A stretch of DNA of 8,126 nt from Pseudomonadota bacterium (GTDB lineage: Bacteria > Pseudomonadota > Alphaproteobacteria > Rhizobiales > Xanthobacteraceae): NCBI GenBank assembly GCA_023431725.1, contig JAEYVN010000148.1, positions 1-8,126 of the forward strand, written 5' to 3'. The notes below the pieces were generated by a model. The model searched no databases. It was not told the DNA's origin and saw only the letters and a list, made by a program, of their open reading frames with translations. Position 1 is the first letter of the stretch; every line of letters begins with the position of its first letter. The position numbers were made by a program, and so were the translations under genes. Positions 1-6,389 of this stretch are shown here, piece by piece.

Positions 1-451
1 TTTTTGCGTCGCCAAAGGTCTCGCGGTGATTCAGGGCGATGCCGACACCGACCTTGTCGACTATCCCGACGATGCATTCGATTACGTCATCCTGTCGCAG
101 ACGCTGCAGGCGACGTGGCAGCCACGCGTCGTGCTCGAGCACATGCTGCGCATCGGCGAGCGTGCGATCGTGTCGTTCCCGAATTTCGGACACTGGAAAA
201 TCCGGCTGATGCTGCTGCTGTTCGGTCGTATGCCGCGCACGGCGAACCTGCCGGAAACCTGGTACAATACGAAGAACATCCACTTCTGCACGATCCGCGA
301 TTTTCGCGATCTGTGCGAGGAACTCGGCATAAAAATCGAGACTGCCGTTGCGCTCGACGCCTGGGGCCGCAAGCTTCGACTCAACTTCCCGTGGTGGGTG
401 TGGAATCTTTTCGGCGAACAAGCCGTGTTTCGTCTGAGCCGCCGCCGTTAA
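1..451 (+). CDS. metW: MetW, methionine biosynthesis protein (3' part, 5' end outside window)
   Basis: The reading frame is open from the left edge (first full codon at base 2) to TAA at 449-451, giving the last 149 residues. MetW has a class I methyltransferase-like fold. In many proteobacteria it partners the homoserine O-acetyltransferase MetX in methionine synthesis in the cytoplasm; metX normally lies directly upstream and is presumably just off the window. Family hallmarks visible are VIQGDADTDL near the start, the DYVILSQTLQAT stretch and the SFPNFGHWKIR motif, followed by a conserved YNTKNIHFCT segment. About 60-70 N-terminal residues, including the glycine-rich SAM motif I, are missing only because the window starts inside the gene. 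A GTG at base 26 is an internal valine codon, not the start, because family-like residues (VAKGLA) precede it. Identification is from recognised motifs; confidence is high. Confidence 0.93.
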   Translation, partial: FCVAKGLAVIQGDADTDLVDYPDDAFDYVILSQTLQATWQPRVVLEHMLRIGERAIVSFPNFGHWKIRLMLLLFGRMPRTANLPETWYNTKNIHFCTIRDFRDLCEELGIKIETAVALDAWGRKLRLNFPWWVWNLFGEQAVFRLSRRR

Positions 452-481
452 CGCTATTGTCCGTATTGTTGTGTGCCATGC

Positions 482-506
482 CTTCAGCGAATGCAGACCG
501 CTGAAG
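482..506 (+). terminator. Possible terminator downstream of metW
   Basis: A perfect 8-bp inverted repeat, CTTCAGCG at 482-489 and CGCTGAAG at 499-506, has a 9-nt loop and lies 30 nt past the metW stop. A short T run (GTTTTG) follows about 8 nt later rather than directly, so this is a weak intrinsic terminator at best. Its position at the end of the presumed metX-metW unit is the main support. Confidence 0.4.
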
Positions 507-539
507 AGCCGCCGTTTTGCGCATGTCTCGCCACCTTTA

Positions 540-552
540 TTACAAATTGTAA
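540..552. promoter_or_regulatory. Operator-like dyad TTACAA-A-TTGTAA
   Basis: This is a perfect odd palindrome with half-sites TTACAA and TTGTAA around a central A. It lies 150 nt upstream of the CHAP-protein start, in a locally AT-rich patch of an otherwise GC-rich gap. Just downstream, TTGTAACC is echoed by TTGTGAACC at about 558-566. Short AT-rich dyads like this are typical of dimeric regulator sites, but I cannot name the regulator. The rest of the 452-701 gap holds two hairpins, listed separately, and no open frame that looks like a gene. Confidence 0.35.
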
Positions 553-621
553 CCCCTTGTGAACCATTTGCCGGATTGCGGCCGCATTCTCGCCTCCATC
601 CGCCTTCATCGCGCCTTTCGC

Positions 622-650
622 AACGCCGTCGTGCTCGTCACGGCGGCGTT
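622..650 (+). other. Leader hairpin upstream of the CHAP-protein gene
   Basis: AACGCCGTCGTG (622-633) pairs with CACGGCGGCGTT (639-650) across a CTCGT loop. This makes a 12-bp stem whose only non-Watson-Crick pair is one G-U on the plus strand. The stem ends 51 nt before the 702 start. It could be a second terminator for metW, since TTTGCTTG follows, or a structured 5' leader. The sequence does not decide between these. Confidence 0.35.
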
Positions 651-701
651 TGCTTGAGTGCCGTGCGGCGTGGGGCGCCATGCGGTTGAGTAAAAGCGTA
701 C

Positions 702-1424
702 ATGAGTGGGACATTGATGACTTTCCTATCCAAGAAAAAGAAATCGAGGACATTCGCTGTCACGGCTACTATCGCTACTGCCATTGTATTGACTGCCTTC
801 CATTCGCCGGCCGAAGCCCGGCGCTACAAGCAAAAGACCGTACGGCACACCGCAGCGGCTGTGGCCCCGGTTACGCCGTTCGGCTTCAATTTCGGCGCCA
901 ATGCCGCCGCGACGCCGCGTGCAACTCAGCGTGCAGCCCATGCGCCGCGGGGCCGGCATGTGCATCGCGCCCGCCATGCAAGCCGTCACGTCCATCGCCG
1001 CGGCCGGCATGTTGCGCATCGCGTTGCGCCCGCTGCTGCAGCGACCTCGACATCATTTGCGGTAACGTCCGGCTTCGGGTCTTCAGGCCTGGTCGCGCAG
1101 GCGCGCCGTTATCTCGGTACCAATCCGACCGGCATGAGTGCACTGTGGTGTGCCCGCTTCATGAATATGGTGCTGGAGAAAGCCGGTCACCGCGGCACCG
1201 GCTCGAATATGGCCAGCTCATTCGCCAATTACGGACGCCGCATTTCCGGCCCGCAGGTGGGCGCCATCGCTGTGATGTCGCGTGGCAAGCGCGGTGGTCA
1301 TGTCGGCATCGTGTCCGGCATCGATGCCTCGGGTAATCCGATCATCATTTCCGGCAATTACAACCGACGTGTTGCGGAAGCGAAATTTTCGCGCAACCGC
1401 ATCTATGCCTATGTGATGCCGTAA
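702..1424 (+). CDS. Secreted CHAP-type cysteine hydrolase with His/Arg-rich linker (TIGR02594-like)
   Basis: This 240-residue protein is predicted to be exported. The n-region is lysine-rich (KKKK, 11-14), the hydrophobic stretch is about 18-33, and a signal peptidase site is likely after AEA (37-39). Residues 73-110 form a low-complexity His/Arg/Ala linker with repeated RHVHR-like units. The C-terminal domain (about 125-240) resembles CHAP/NlpC-P60-like enzymes that cleave peptidoglycan peptides or amides. The candidate catalytic Cys150 is in ALWCARFMN, His200 in GGHVGIVSG and Asn219 in ISGNYN. The motif spacing fits the family annotated as TIGR02594 in Rhizobiales. A second ATG at 717 (MTFLSKKKK) gives a more usual signal-peptide n-region; neither start has a strong Shine-Dalgarno. 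The gene stands alone between metW and a strong hairpin. The enzymatic role is inferred from fold motifs; the actual substrate is unknown. Confidence 0.82.
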   Translation: MSGTLMTFLSKKKKSRTFAVTATIATAIVLTAFHSPAEARRYKQKTVRHTAAAVAPVTPFGFNFGANAAATPRATQRAAHAPRGRHVHRARHASRHVHRRGRHVAHRVAPAAAATSTSFAVTSGFGSSGLVAQARRYLGTNPTGMSALWCARFMNMVLEKAGHRGTGSNMASSFANYGRRISGPQVGAIAVMSRGKRGGHVGIVSGIDASGNPIIISGNYNRRVAEAKFSRNRIYAYVMP

Positions 1425-1444
1425 TGCGCCTGTTGGTGGCGTGA

Positions 1445-1483
1445 CGTTGCGTTGCGTTGATTCGTTGTGTGTTTGTAGCGTTG
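1445..1483 (+). repeat. Short CGTTG repeat tract
   Basis: CGTTG occurs three times in tandem at 1445-1459 and again at 1463-1467 and 1479-1483. It lies in the G/T-rich gap between the CHAP gene and the terminator hairpin. It is probably just low-complexity sequence. Confidence 0.35.
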
Positions 1484-1495
1484 CGTAACAAAGTA

Positions 1496-1532
1496 AAGCC
1501 GCAGCCATCTGCGTATTCGATGGCTGCGGCTT
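1496..1532. terminator. Bidirectional terminator between convergent genes
   Basis: A perfect 14-bp inverted repeat, AAGCCGCAGCCATC (1496-1509) and GATGGCTGCGGCTT (1519-1532), has a 9-nt loop. It is flanked by TTGTTTCGTT on the plus-strand side. On the minus-strand side the flank reads TTACTTTGTT. It sits between the stops of the CHAP gene (1424) and argB (1560), which converge on it. Position, stem strength and a T-rich tail in both directions all fit a shared intrinsic terminator. Confidence 0.8.
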
Positions 1533-1559
1533 GTTTCGTTGGGCTGAGGCTTTATGGGC

Positions 1560-2435
1560 TCAGCGATGGATCAGCGTACCGGCACCGTGATCGGTGAACA
1601 GCTCCAGCAGCACCGCGTGCCTCACCTTGCCGTCGAGGATGACGACGCCTTCGACGCCCTGTTCGAGCGCGGTGATGCAGGTCTCCACCTTCGGGATCAT
1701 GCCGCCGGAAATCGTGCCGTCCGCGATCAGCTTGCGGATGTCATTCACCGACAGGTCGGGGATCAGCTTCTTCGACTTGTCGAGCACGCCGGGCACGTCG
1801 GTCAGCAGCAGCAGACGCTTGGCCTTCAATGCGCCTGCAATGTAGCCGGCGAAGGTGTCGGCATTGACGTTGAAGGTTTCGCCGGCAGGGCCTGACGCAA
1901 TCGGCGCCAGCACGGGAATGAGTTCACGGCCGATGATCTGATCGAGCACGGTGGTATCGATTTTCTCCGGCTCCCCGACAAAGCCGAGATCGACAACATC
2001 GGCGACCGCTGCACCGCTCGGGCCGCCCGCTTTGCGTGCGATGACCATGTTGCCGTCCTTGCCGCACAGACCCACGGCCTTGCCGCCGGCCTGATTGATG
2101 TGGCTGACGATCTGCTTGTTGATCGAGCCGGCCAGAACCATCTCGACGATCTCGACGGTTGCCGCATCGGTCACGCGCAGACCGCCGGCGAATTGCGATT
2201 TGATGCCGAGGCGTCCGAGCATGGCCGCGATCTGCGGGCCGCCGCCATGAACGACGACGGGATTGATGGCGGTTTGCTCGAGCAGAACGATATCGCGGGC
2301 AAATTCGCGCGCAGCCTCCTCCTCGCCCATCGCGTGGCCGCCGTATTTGATGACGACGGTTTCCTCGTCGTAGCGCTGCATGTGCGGCAGCGCCTCGGAC
2401 AGAATGCGGGCCTGATCGTGAGGTGACACCGTCAT
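1560..2435 (-). CDS. argB: Acetylglutamate kinase
   Basis: ArgB phosphorylates N-acetyl-L-glutamate with ATP, the second step of arginine synthesis, in the cytoplasm. The 291-residue product has the full amino-acid-kinase set. These are the nucleotide-binding VIKYGGHAM with Lys30, the substrate loop HGGGPQI (63-69), FAGGLRVTD with Arg87, [10 protein letters not shown] with Asp193, LTDVPGVLD (211-219), and [10 protein letters not shown] with Lys249 near the ATP site. About 25 residues precede the first strand ([20 protein letters not shown]). Such an N-terminal helix is known from hexameric, arginine-inhibited enzymes and is absent from the short E. coli type, so feedback inhibition by arginine is likely (inference). 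ATG at 2433-2435 has AAGGAA 8 nt upstream (2444-2449), which supports this start. It is the last gene of the minus-strand cluster, 97 nt after the DUF423 gene, and ends before the bidirectional hairpin. Confidence 0.97.
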   Translation of the reverse strand: MTVSPHDQARILSEALPHMQRYDEETVVIKYGGHAMGEEEAAREFARDIVLLEQTAINPVVVHGGGPQIAAMLGRLGIKSQFAGGLRVTDAATVEIVEMVLAGSINKQIVSHINQAGGKAVGLCGKDGNMVIARKAGGPSGAAVADVVDLGFVGEPEKIDTTVLDQIIGRELIPVLAPIASGPAGETFNVNADTFAGYIAGALKAKRLLLLTDVPGVLDKSKKLIPDLSVNDIRKLIADGTISGGMIPKVETCITALEQGVEGVVILDGKVRHAVLLELFTDHGAGTLIHR

Positions 2436-2484
2436 GTCGAACGTTCCTTAATCGGCATCCATGGCAATTTATCGGGACTGCGAA

Positions 2485-2509
2485 GACGGCGGCTCTTTTA
2501 GCTGCCGTC
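2485..2509 (-). other. Hairpin between the DUF423 gene and argB
   Basis: GACGGCGGCT (2485-2494) and AGCTGCCGTC (2500-2509) flank a 5-nt loop. Read on the minus strand, the 10-bp stem has one A-C mismatch. The following bases (TTCGCAGTC) are not a T-tract, so a true terminator is doubtful. It may be a partial terminator or a processing or stability element that separates argB expression from the upstream genes. Confidence 0.4.
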
Positions 2510-2532
2510 AGGTGAATGCGGAAGAGGGCGTG

Positions 2533-2895
2533 TCAGGAGCGCAGCGCCAGAAGGGCCGCGAGCGCCAGCAGCGCCCAGCCGCCGATCATCACCATGCCGC
2601 CGGTCGGGGCTGCCATGGGAAAGAGGCGATGGCCGGCATAGGCGCGCAGGGCAAGGTCGCCGGAGAACAGCGCAACGCCCAGCAACAGCAGGATCGCGGC
2701 ACCAATGCCGGCTGGCCGGCTGATCAGGCCGCTGGCGATGGCGGCGCAACTGGCAATGACGGCGGGAGCGTGAAACAGCAGCATGTGGCCGGCGCTGTCG
2801 AGGCCGCTGCCGGGTTTTGCATGGGCGCCGGCTGCGGCGAAGATGATGCCCGCGCAGCCGAACAATGCGGCAATGCCGATCAGAATCTGCAGCAT
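2533..2895 (-). CDS. DUF423 family small inner-membrane protein
   Basis: This is a 120-residue, very hydrophobic protein with about four predicted membrane segments (roughly 3-22, 41-58, 63-80 and 100-118). DUF423 (YgdD-like) hallmarks are visible: AAGAHA at 21-26, GVALFSGDLALRAY at 73-86 and APTGG...MIGGW at 96-107. The length is normal for the family. The molecular function of DUF423 proteins is not established, so none is assigned. ATG at 2893-2895 is preceded by AGGATAGGAG with about 7 nt spacing, a strong ribosome binding site. The start lies only 10 nt after the engB stop, so the two genes are almost certainly co-transcribed and may be translationally coupled. Confidence 0.88.
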   Translation of the reverse strand: MLQILIGIAALFGCAGIIFAAAGAHAKPGSGLDSAGHMLLFHAPAVIASCAAIASGLISRPAGIGAAILLLLGVALFSGDLALRAYAGHRLFPMAAPTGGMVMIGGWALLALAALLALRS

Positions 2896-2905
2896 CGACC
2901 GGCTC

Positions 2906-3550
2906 CTATCCTCTTCGCTCCGCCATCAACCGCACGATGGCCGCTCGCAGTTCCGGGATGCCAGTGCCTTCGCGTGACGAGGTTGCCAGCACTTCCGGGT
3001 ACGCCGCGGCATTCCTGGCGATCTGCGTCGAGACTTCGTCGATGCGGTTGGCCAGATCCTTGGCCGACAGCTGATCGCATTTGGTCAATACGACCTGATG
3101 ACTGACGGCCGCCACGCGCATCAGCTCGAGCGCTGGCTTGTCGGCCTCCTTGATGCCGTGCCGGCCATCGATCAGCACATAGACACGGGCCAGATTGGCG
3201 CGGCCTTGCAGATAGGAATGGATCAACGCGGTCCAGGCCTTCACCTTGGCCTTGGGGGCCTCGGCGTAGCCATAGCCCGGCATGTCCGTGATCCGCAGGT
3301 CGTCCGGTCCCTGGAAAAAGATCAGCTCCTGCGTACGGCCGGGCGTATTCGACGTGCGGGCGAGCGCCTTGCGCCCGGTGAGGGCATTGATGAGCGATGA
3401 TTTGCCGGCGTTGGAGCGGCCGGCAAAGGCGATTTCGATCCCCTGCATCGGCGGCAGCTTGTCCATCTGCGTGGCGGCCCAGATGAACTGCCAGTCGCCG
3501 GCAAAAAGCTTGCGTCCGGTCTCGATCTCGTTGCGGGTGTAGTCGGCCAT
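2906..3550 (-). CDS. engB: Ribosome biogenesis GTPase EngB (YihA/YsxC)
   Basis: EngB is a GTPase needed for late assembly of the 50S ribosomal subunit. With the ATG at 3548-3550 the protein has 214 residues, normal for the family. The G motifs are in order: G1 GRSNAGKS (44-51), G2 around Thr69 in SNTPGRTQ, G3 DMPG (89-92) in ITDMPGYGYAEAP, G4 TKCD (156-159) and G5 TSS (190-192). The typical N-terminal GRKLFAGDW (12-20) precedes the G domain. The frame stays open upstream to TTG at 3598, but only TTG or GTG codons could start there, and family proteins begin near MADYTRNEIE, so I chose the ATG; its SD (GAGAG) is weak. G1 has Ala where most family members have Val (GRSNVGKS), a conservative change. 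It follows yidC after a 138-nt gap and precedes the DUF423 gene closely. Confidence 0.96.
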   Translation of the reverse strand: MADYTRNEIETGRKLFAGDWQFIWAATQMDKLPPMQGIEIAFAGRSNAGKSSLINALTGRKALARTSNTPGRTQELIFFQGPDDLRITDMPGYGYAEAPKAKVKAWTALIHSYLQGRANLARVYVLIDGRHGIKEADKPALELMRVAAVSHQVVLTKCDQLSAKDLANRIDEVSTQIARNAAAYPEVLATSSREGTGIPELRAAIVRLMAERRG

Positions 3551-3613
3551 TTCGCTCTCGTGCACCCTCGTCTTGTTACGGACGTTCACGCTTTCCAAAC
3601 TGCAAGACAGAAA

Positions 3614-3656
3614 TGGCCGGGACAGAAGGCGTCAACGACGCGGCTATGCCCGGCCA
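3614..3656. repeat. Nested intergenic palindrome between yidC and engB
   Basis: The outer arms TGGCCGGG (3614-3621) and CCCGGCCA (3649-3656) are a perfect 8-bp inverted repeat. Between them GCGTC (3629-3633) and GACGC (3637-3641) form an inner 5-bp stem with an AAC loop. Arms of the type TGGCCGGG...CCCGGCCA are, from memory, common in intergenic palindromes of Bradyrhizobium relatives. This may therefore be a dispersed REP-like copy, but no second copy lies in this window. It falls in a gap free of coding sequence and would be transcribed with the cluster. Confidence 0.55.
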
Positions 3657-3681
3657 CCCTGATCGAGATGCTTTCAGCGGG

Positions 3682-3704
3682 GACGCCGTCAGGTCGACGG
3701 CGTC
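3682..3704 (-). other. Hairpin overlapping the yidC stop codon
   Basis: GACGCCGTC (3682-3690) and GACGGCGTC (3696-3704) form a perfect 9-bp stem with a 5-nt loop. The yidC stop codon (3689-3691) lies at the loop edge. On the minus strand no T-tract follows (CCCCGCTG), so it is unlikely to be an intrinsic terminator. Together with the palindrome further on, it makes the yidC-engB junction strongly structured. It might stabilise the upstream mRNA end or limit read-through. Confidence 0.45.
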
Positions 3705-5530
3705 TGTGTCCGCTTCTTTCCGAACAGCTCGAGGATGTTGTCCCAGAGCTCGATCTTCGCGCCGTGCTTTTTCATGATGTACGACTGCTGCAACACCGAG
3801 AGGGTGTTGTTCCAGGCCCAGTAGATCACGAGACCGGCCGGGAAGGTCGCCAGCATGAAGGTGAAGATCAGCGGCATCCAGTCGAAGATCATCTTCTGGG
3901 TCGGATCCGGCGGAGCCGGATTGAGCTTCATCTGGAACCACATCGTGATGCCCATGATGATCGGCCAGATGCCGAGCATCAGGTGCGCTCCGATCAGCGG
4001 TACGGTTGCCGGATTCCAGGGAATGAGTCCGAACAGGTTGAAGATCGTCGTGGGATCGGGCGCGGCAAGGTCGTGGATCCAGCCAAAGAATGGCGCGTGC
4101 CGCATTTCGATGGTGATGAAGAGCACCTTGTAGAGCGCGAAGAACACCGGAATCTGGATCAGGATCGGCAGACAGCCGGCCAGAGGGTTGATCTTCTCCT
4201 GCTTGTACAGCTCCATCAGCGCCTGCTGCTGCTTGACCTTGTCGTCAGCATAGCGTTCGCGGAGCGCCACCATCTGCGGCTGGACGGCCTTCATCTTGGC
4301 CATCGAGGCGTAGGATTTGTTGGCCAGCGGGAAGAACGCAATCTTGATGATCACGGTGACGATCAGGATCGCGACGCCGAAGTTGCCCACCAGCTTGTAG
4401 AAATAGTCGAGCAGCCAGAACATCGGCTTGGTGATGAAATGAAACCATCCCCAGTCGATCAAGAGCTCGAAGCGGTTGAGTTTCAGCGCCGTTTCATAGC
4501 CATCGACGACCGAGACTTCCTTGGCGCCGGCGAAAAGCCGGGCCTCGGCCTGGCCGGTGCCGCCGGGCTGAATGGTCACCGGATCCAGCAGATAGTCGGT
4601 CTGGAAGACCGGGCGCTGGTTCACGTCGCGGGCGGAAAAATTCGCCTGCAGCTTGGCGTCGGTCTTGGGCAGCAGGGTCGCCGCCCAGTATTTGTCGGTG
4701 ATGCCGAGCCAGCCGTCGGTGACGTTGAAGGCGATATTCTTCTTGGACTCGATGTCGCTGTAGGAAATCTCCTGCAGGCCCTTGTCCCCGAGCACGCCGA
4801 TGAGGCCTTCGTGCAGGATGTAATAGCCTTCGATCTGCGGTCGGCCGTGGCGCGAGATCAGCGCGTAGGGATAGAGCGTCACCGGATCGGCGCTGCGATT
4901 GATGACCGTGTCATCGACCGTGAACAGGTACTTGTCGTCCACGCTGATCACGCGGCGGAACTCGAGGCCCTCGCCGTTGTTCCAGACGAGAGTGATCGGC
5001 TTGCCCGGTGCCAGCGTGCCCGAGCCCTCCTGCGTCCAGACCGTATTGTCGTCCGGCAATTTGACCTTGCTGCCTGCGGCATTGGTCCAGCCAAACTGGG
5101 CGTAGAACGGATGCGCGCTGCCTGACGGCGAGAGCAGGACGATCGGGGGCGATTTCGGATTGACGGTCTCGCGAAACTTGATCAGCGCGATGTCATCGAT
5201 GCGCGCCCCTCTCAGCGATACCGAACCCTGGATGGTGGGCGTGTCGATCTTCACCCGCGGGGAGGCGGCAAGCGTGGTTTCGCGGGCAGGGGCGGTGCCG
5301 GGCAGGGTGGTTTGTCTAGGCACTTGAGGCAGCGATCCGGGCTGCGCGCCGGGCTGTGGGGCCGTGCCGGGAGCCGCCGGCGTTTGCTGCTGTTGCGCCT
5401 GTTGCTGCTGGATTTGCTGTTGCTGCCGCTGCTTTTCCAATTGCGGCGTGCCGACAAAATACTGCCAGCCGATGATCACGAGCACCGAGAGCCCGATGGC
5501 GAGCAGCATGTTCTTCTGGTCGTTAATCAT
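3689..5530 (-). CDS. yidC: Membrane protein insertase YidC (Oxa1 family)
   Basis: YidC inserts and folds inner-membrane proteins, alone or with SecYEG. The 613-residue protein has the Gram-negative layout. The first membrane segment is at about 8-26 ([19 protein letters not shown]), followed by a Gln-rich then Pro-rich linker (about 34-80) and a large periplasmic beta domain (about 85-345). The conserved insertase core follows, with membrane segments at about 382-402, 455-473, 515-532 and 550-580. Lys396 in the first core segment fits the conserved positive charge of the hydrophilic groove. The signature [20 protein letters not shown] (448-467) and a cytoplasmic coiled hairpin (about 405-445) are present. 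The C-terminal tail is short and basic. ATG at 5528-5530 has GGAG a few bases upstream. It starts 18 nt after the rnpA stop, leaving no room for the yidD gene often found there. Confidence 0.98.
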   Translation of the reverse strand: MINDQKNMLLAIGLSVLVIIGWQYFVGTPQLEKQRQQQQIQQQQAQQQQTPAAPGTAPQPGAQPGSLPQVPRQTTLPGTAPARETTLAASPRVKIDTPTIQGSVSLRGARIDDIALIKFRETVNPKSPPIVLLSPSGSAHPFYAQFGWTNAAGSKVKLPDDNTVWTQEGSGTLAPGKPITLVWNNGEGLEFRRVISVDDKYLFTVDDTVINRSADPVTLYPYALISRHGRPQIEGYYILHEGLIGVLGDKGLQEISYSDIESKKNIAFNVTDGWLGITDKYWAATLLPKTDAKLQANFSARDVNQRPVFQTDYLLDPVTIQPGGTGQAEARLFAGAKEVSVVDGYETALKLNRFELLIDWGWFHFITKPMFWLLDYFYKLVGNFGVAILIVTVIIKIAFFPLANKSYASMAKMKAVQPQMVALRERYADDKVKQQQALMELYKQEKINPLAGCLPILIQIPVFFALYKVLFITIEMRHAPFFGWIHDLAAPDPTTIFNLFGLIPWNPATVPLIGAHLMLGIWPIIMGITMWFQMKLNPAPPDPTQKMIFDWMPLIFTFMLATFPAGLVIYWAWNNTLSVLQQSYIMKKHGAKIELWDNILELFGKKRTQTPST

Positions 5531-5548
5531 GAACTCCGGCTCGCAGAT

Positions 5549-5914
5549 TCAGGGATTCTGTGGCGCATCCCGTCGTGGTTGGCGCTTAGCGTGGATGCGC
5601 GCAATGGCGCGCTGATAATCTTCAATCAATGCAGAAAAATCCGCAGATAACGCCGCCCGTCTCCCGACGAGCACATAGTCATGACCGGGACGCAATGCAT
5701 CCCCGGAATTCAACCGCACGACCTCGCGCAGGCGGCGGCGCACCCGGTTGCGCTCGACCGCATTTCCGACTTTCTTGGAAACGGTAAAGCCGACCCGGAC
5801 GGGGCCTGGCTCTCGGCGGTCGCGTGCCTGCATAACAAAAGTAGCGGCCGGGACCTTGATCCCGCCCGCAGCGGCCAAAAAGTCCGCTCGTTGCCTGAGG
5901 CGTTCCATCGCCAT
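5549..5914 (-). CDS. rnpA: Ribonuclease P protein component
   Basis: RnpA is the small basic protein that binds RNase P RNA and helps it cut 5' leaders from precursor tRNAs. The 121-residue product has VRVGFTVSKKVGNAVERNRV followed by RRRLREVVR (39-67), which contains the family's RNR signature helix, and the later segment HDYVLVGRRAAL (78-89). The N-terminal ERLRQRADFLAA is typical. Starts at 5914 (MAMERLRQ) and 5908 (MERLRQ) are both possible; AAGG lies about 10 nt before the first. The C-terminal tail (RQPRRDAPQNP) is basic and variable. The gene begins 25 nt after the rpmH stop and ends 18 nt before yidC, the classic conserved cluster. Confidence 0.96.
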   Translation of the reverse strand: MAMERLRQRADFLAAAGGIKVPAATFVMQARDRREPGPVRVGFTVSKKVGNAVERNRVRRRLREVVRLNSGDALRPGHDYVLVGRRAALSADFSALIEDYQRAIARIHAKRQPRRDAPQNP

Positions 5915-5938
5915 TTCGACGGCCTTGCGGCCGCCGGT

Positions 5939-6073
5939 TCAAGCGCTCAGGCGCTTACGGCCGCGTGCACGGCGCGCAGCAATAACCTTACGGCCGCCGA
6001 CCGTGGCCATGCGTGCCCGGAAGCCATGACGGCGCTTGCGCACAAGCTTGCTCGGTTGATAGGTCCGTTTCAC
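5939..6073 (-). CDS. rpmH: Large ribosomal subunit protein bL34
   Basis: This gene encodes 44 residues, [20 protein letters not shown] through to a basic end RGRKRLSA, a textbook L34 protein of the 50S subunit. Almost every position is recognisable, including the [14 protein letters not shown] core and the [18 protein letters not shown] tail. The start codon is GTG (complement of 6071-6073), not ATG, so simple ATG searches miss it. GGAG at 6083-6086 lies 9 nt upstream and supports the start. The stop is TGA at 5939-5941. It is the first gene of the minus-strand cluster, with a promoter about 110 nt upstream, and is followed by rnpA after a 24-nt gap. Confidence 0.98.
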   Translation of the reverse strand: MKRTYQPSKLVRKRRHGFRARMATVGGRKVIAARRARGRKRLSA

Positions 6074-6184
6074 GGGGTCTTTCTCCGCTGGTCGCGGCGC
6101 AATGCCGGATGTATCGGGTGGTTTTGCGCCTGCTGCCCGCCCGCAAAAGGATGCAGGGCCCGCCGACGTCGGAATTTGGGCGGC

Positions 6185-6213
6185 TTATAAGTGAATTATG
6201 CCGCTTTCGTCAA
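6185..6213 (-). promoter_or_regulatory. Sigma-70-like promoter of the rpmH-rnpA-yidC cluster
   Basis: On the minus strand TTGACG (complement of 6208-6213) is followed after 17 nt by TTATAA (6185-6190); TATAAG offset by one base is an equivalent -10. Spacing and hexamers fit a housekeeping promoter. The predicted transcript start near 6178 gives a leader of about 105 nt before the rpmH GTG. The leader holds a CCGACGTCGG palindrome and little else that I recognise. Confidence 0.65.
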
Positions 6214-6274
6214 TGCGACCCATGCGGCGATCCGGGCAAAATGGAACAGGATTTATCTGGCCGCTGCTAGGAGG

Positions 6275-6316
6275 GCGTGGCGGAAATTTCGTTAATGGAA
6301 CCTTCACGCGCCACGC
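6275..6316. repeat. Inverted repeat in the divergent rpmH / kinase gap
   Basis: GCGTGGCG (6275-6282) and CGCCACGC (6309-6316) are perfect 8-bp arms around a 26-nt AT-richer centre that includes the palindrome GAAATTTC (6283-6290). They lie between the two divergent promoters. This could be a regulator site or chance in GC-rich DNA. Apart from this and the promoters, the 6074-6471 gap holds no gene that I can support. Confidence 0.35.
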
Positions 6317-6389
6317 TCGACCCCGAGAGCTGCTTCTTTTTCAGACACAATCCCTAAAAAGTGCCGTAAACGACATTCAATTGTCCCGT

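Noticed and set aside
4..504. 166-codon open frame overlapping the end of metW
   Set aside because: It is Arg/Ala/His-rich out-of-frame reading of metW; the metW frame has clear family motifs.
650..1336. 228-codon open frame overlapping the CHAP gene in another frame
   Set aside because: It has a Cys/Arg-rich composition, no signal peptide and no domain; the CHAP frame explains the region.
2461..3105. 214-codon plus-strand frame across the DUF423 and engB genes
   Set aside because: It is antisense to two well-supported genes, and its Gln/Gly/Ala-rich translation has no recognisable fold.
3551..3598. Extended engB start giving 16 extra N-terminal residues
   Set aside because: The extension needs a TTG or GTG start without good SD spacing and goes beyond the usual family N-terminus; ATG at 3550 fits the family.
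3560..5125. 521-codon open frame on the plus strand, opposite yidC
   Set aside because: It runs antisense through yidC and into the engB gap. Its translation is rich in Arg, His, Asp, Gln and Glu, as expected for a shadow of a high-GC gene, and shows no recognisable domain. yidC on the other strand is unmistakable.
5362..5440. CAG/CTG-rich repeat tract as a possible DNA repeat element
   Set aside because: It simply encodes the Gln-rich linker after the first membrane segment of YidC, which is variable and commonly low-complexity in the family.
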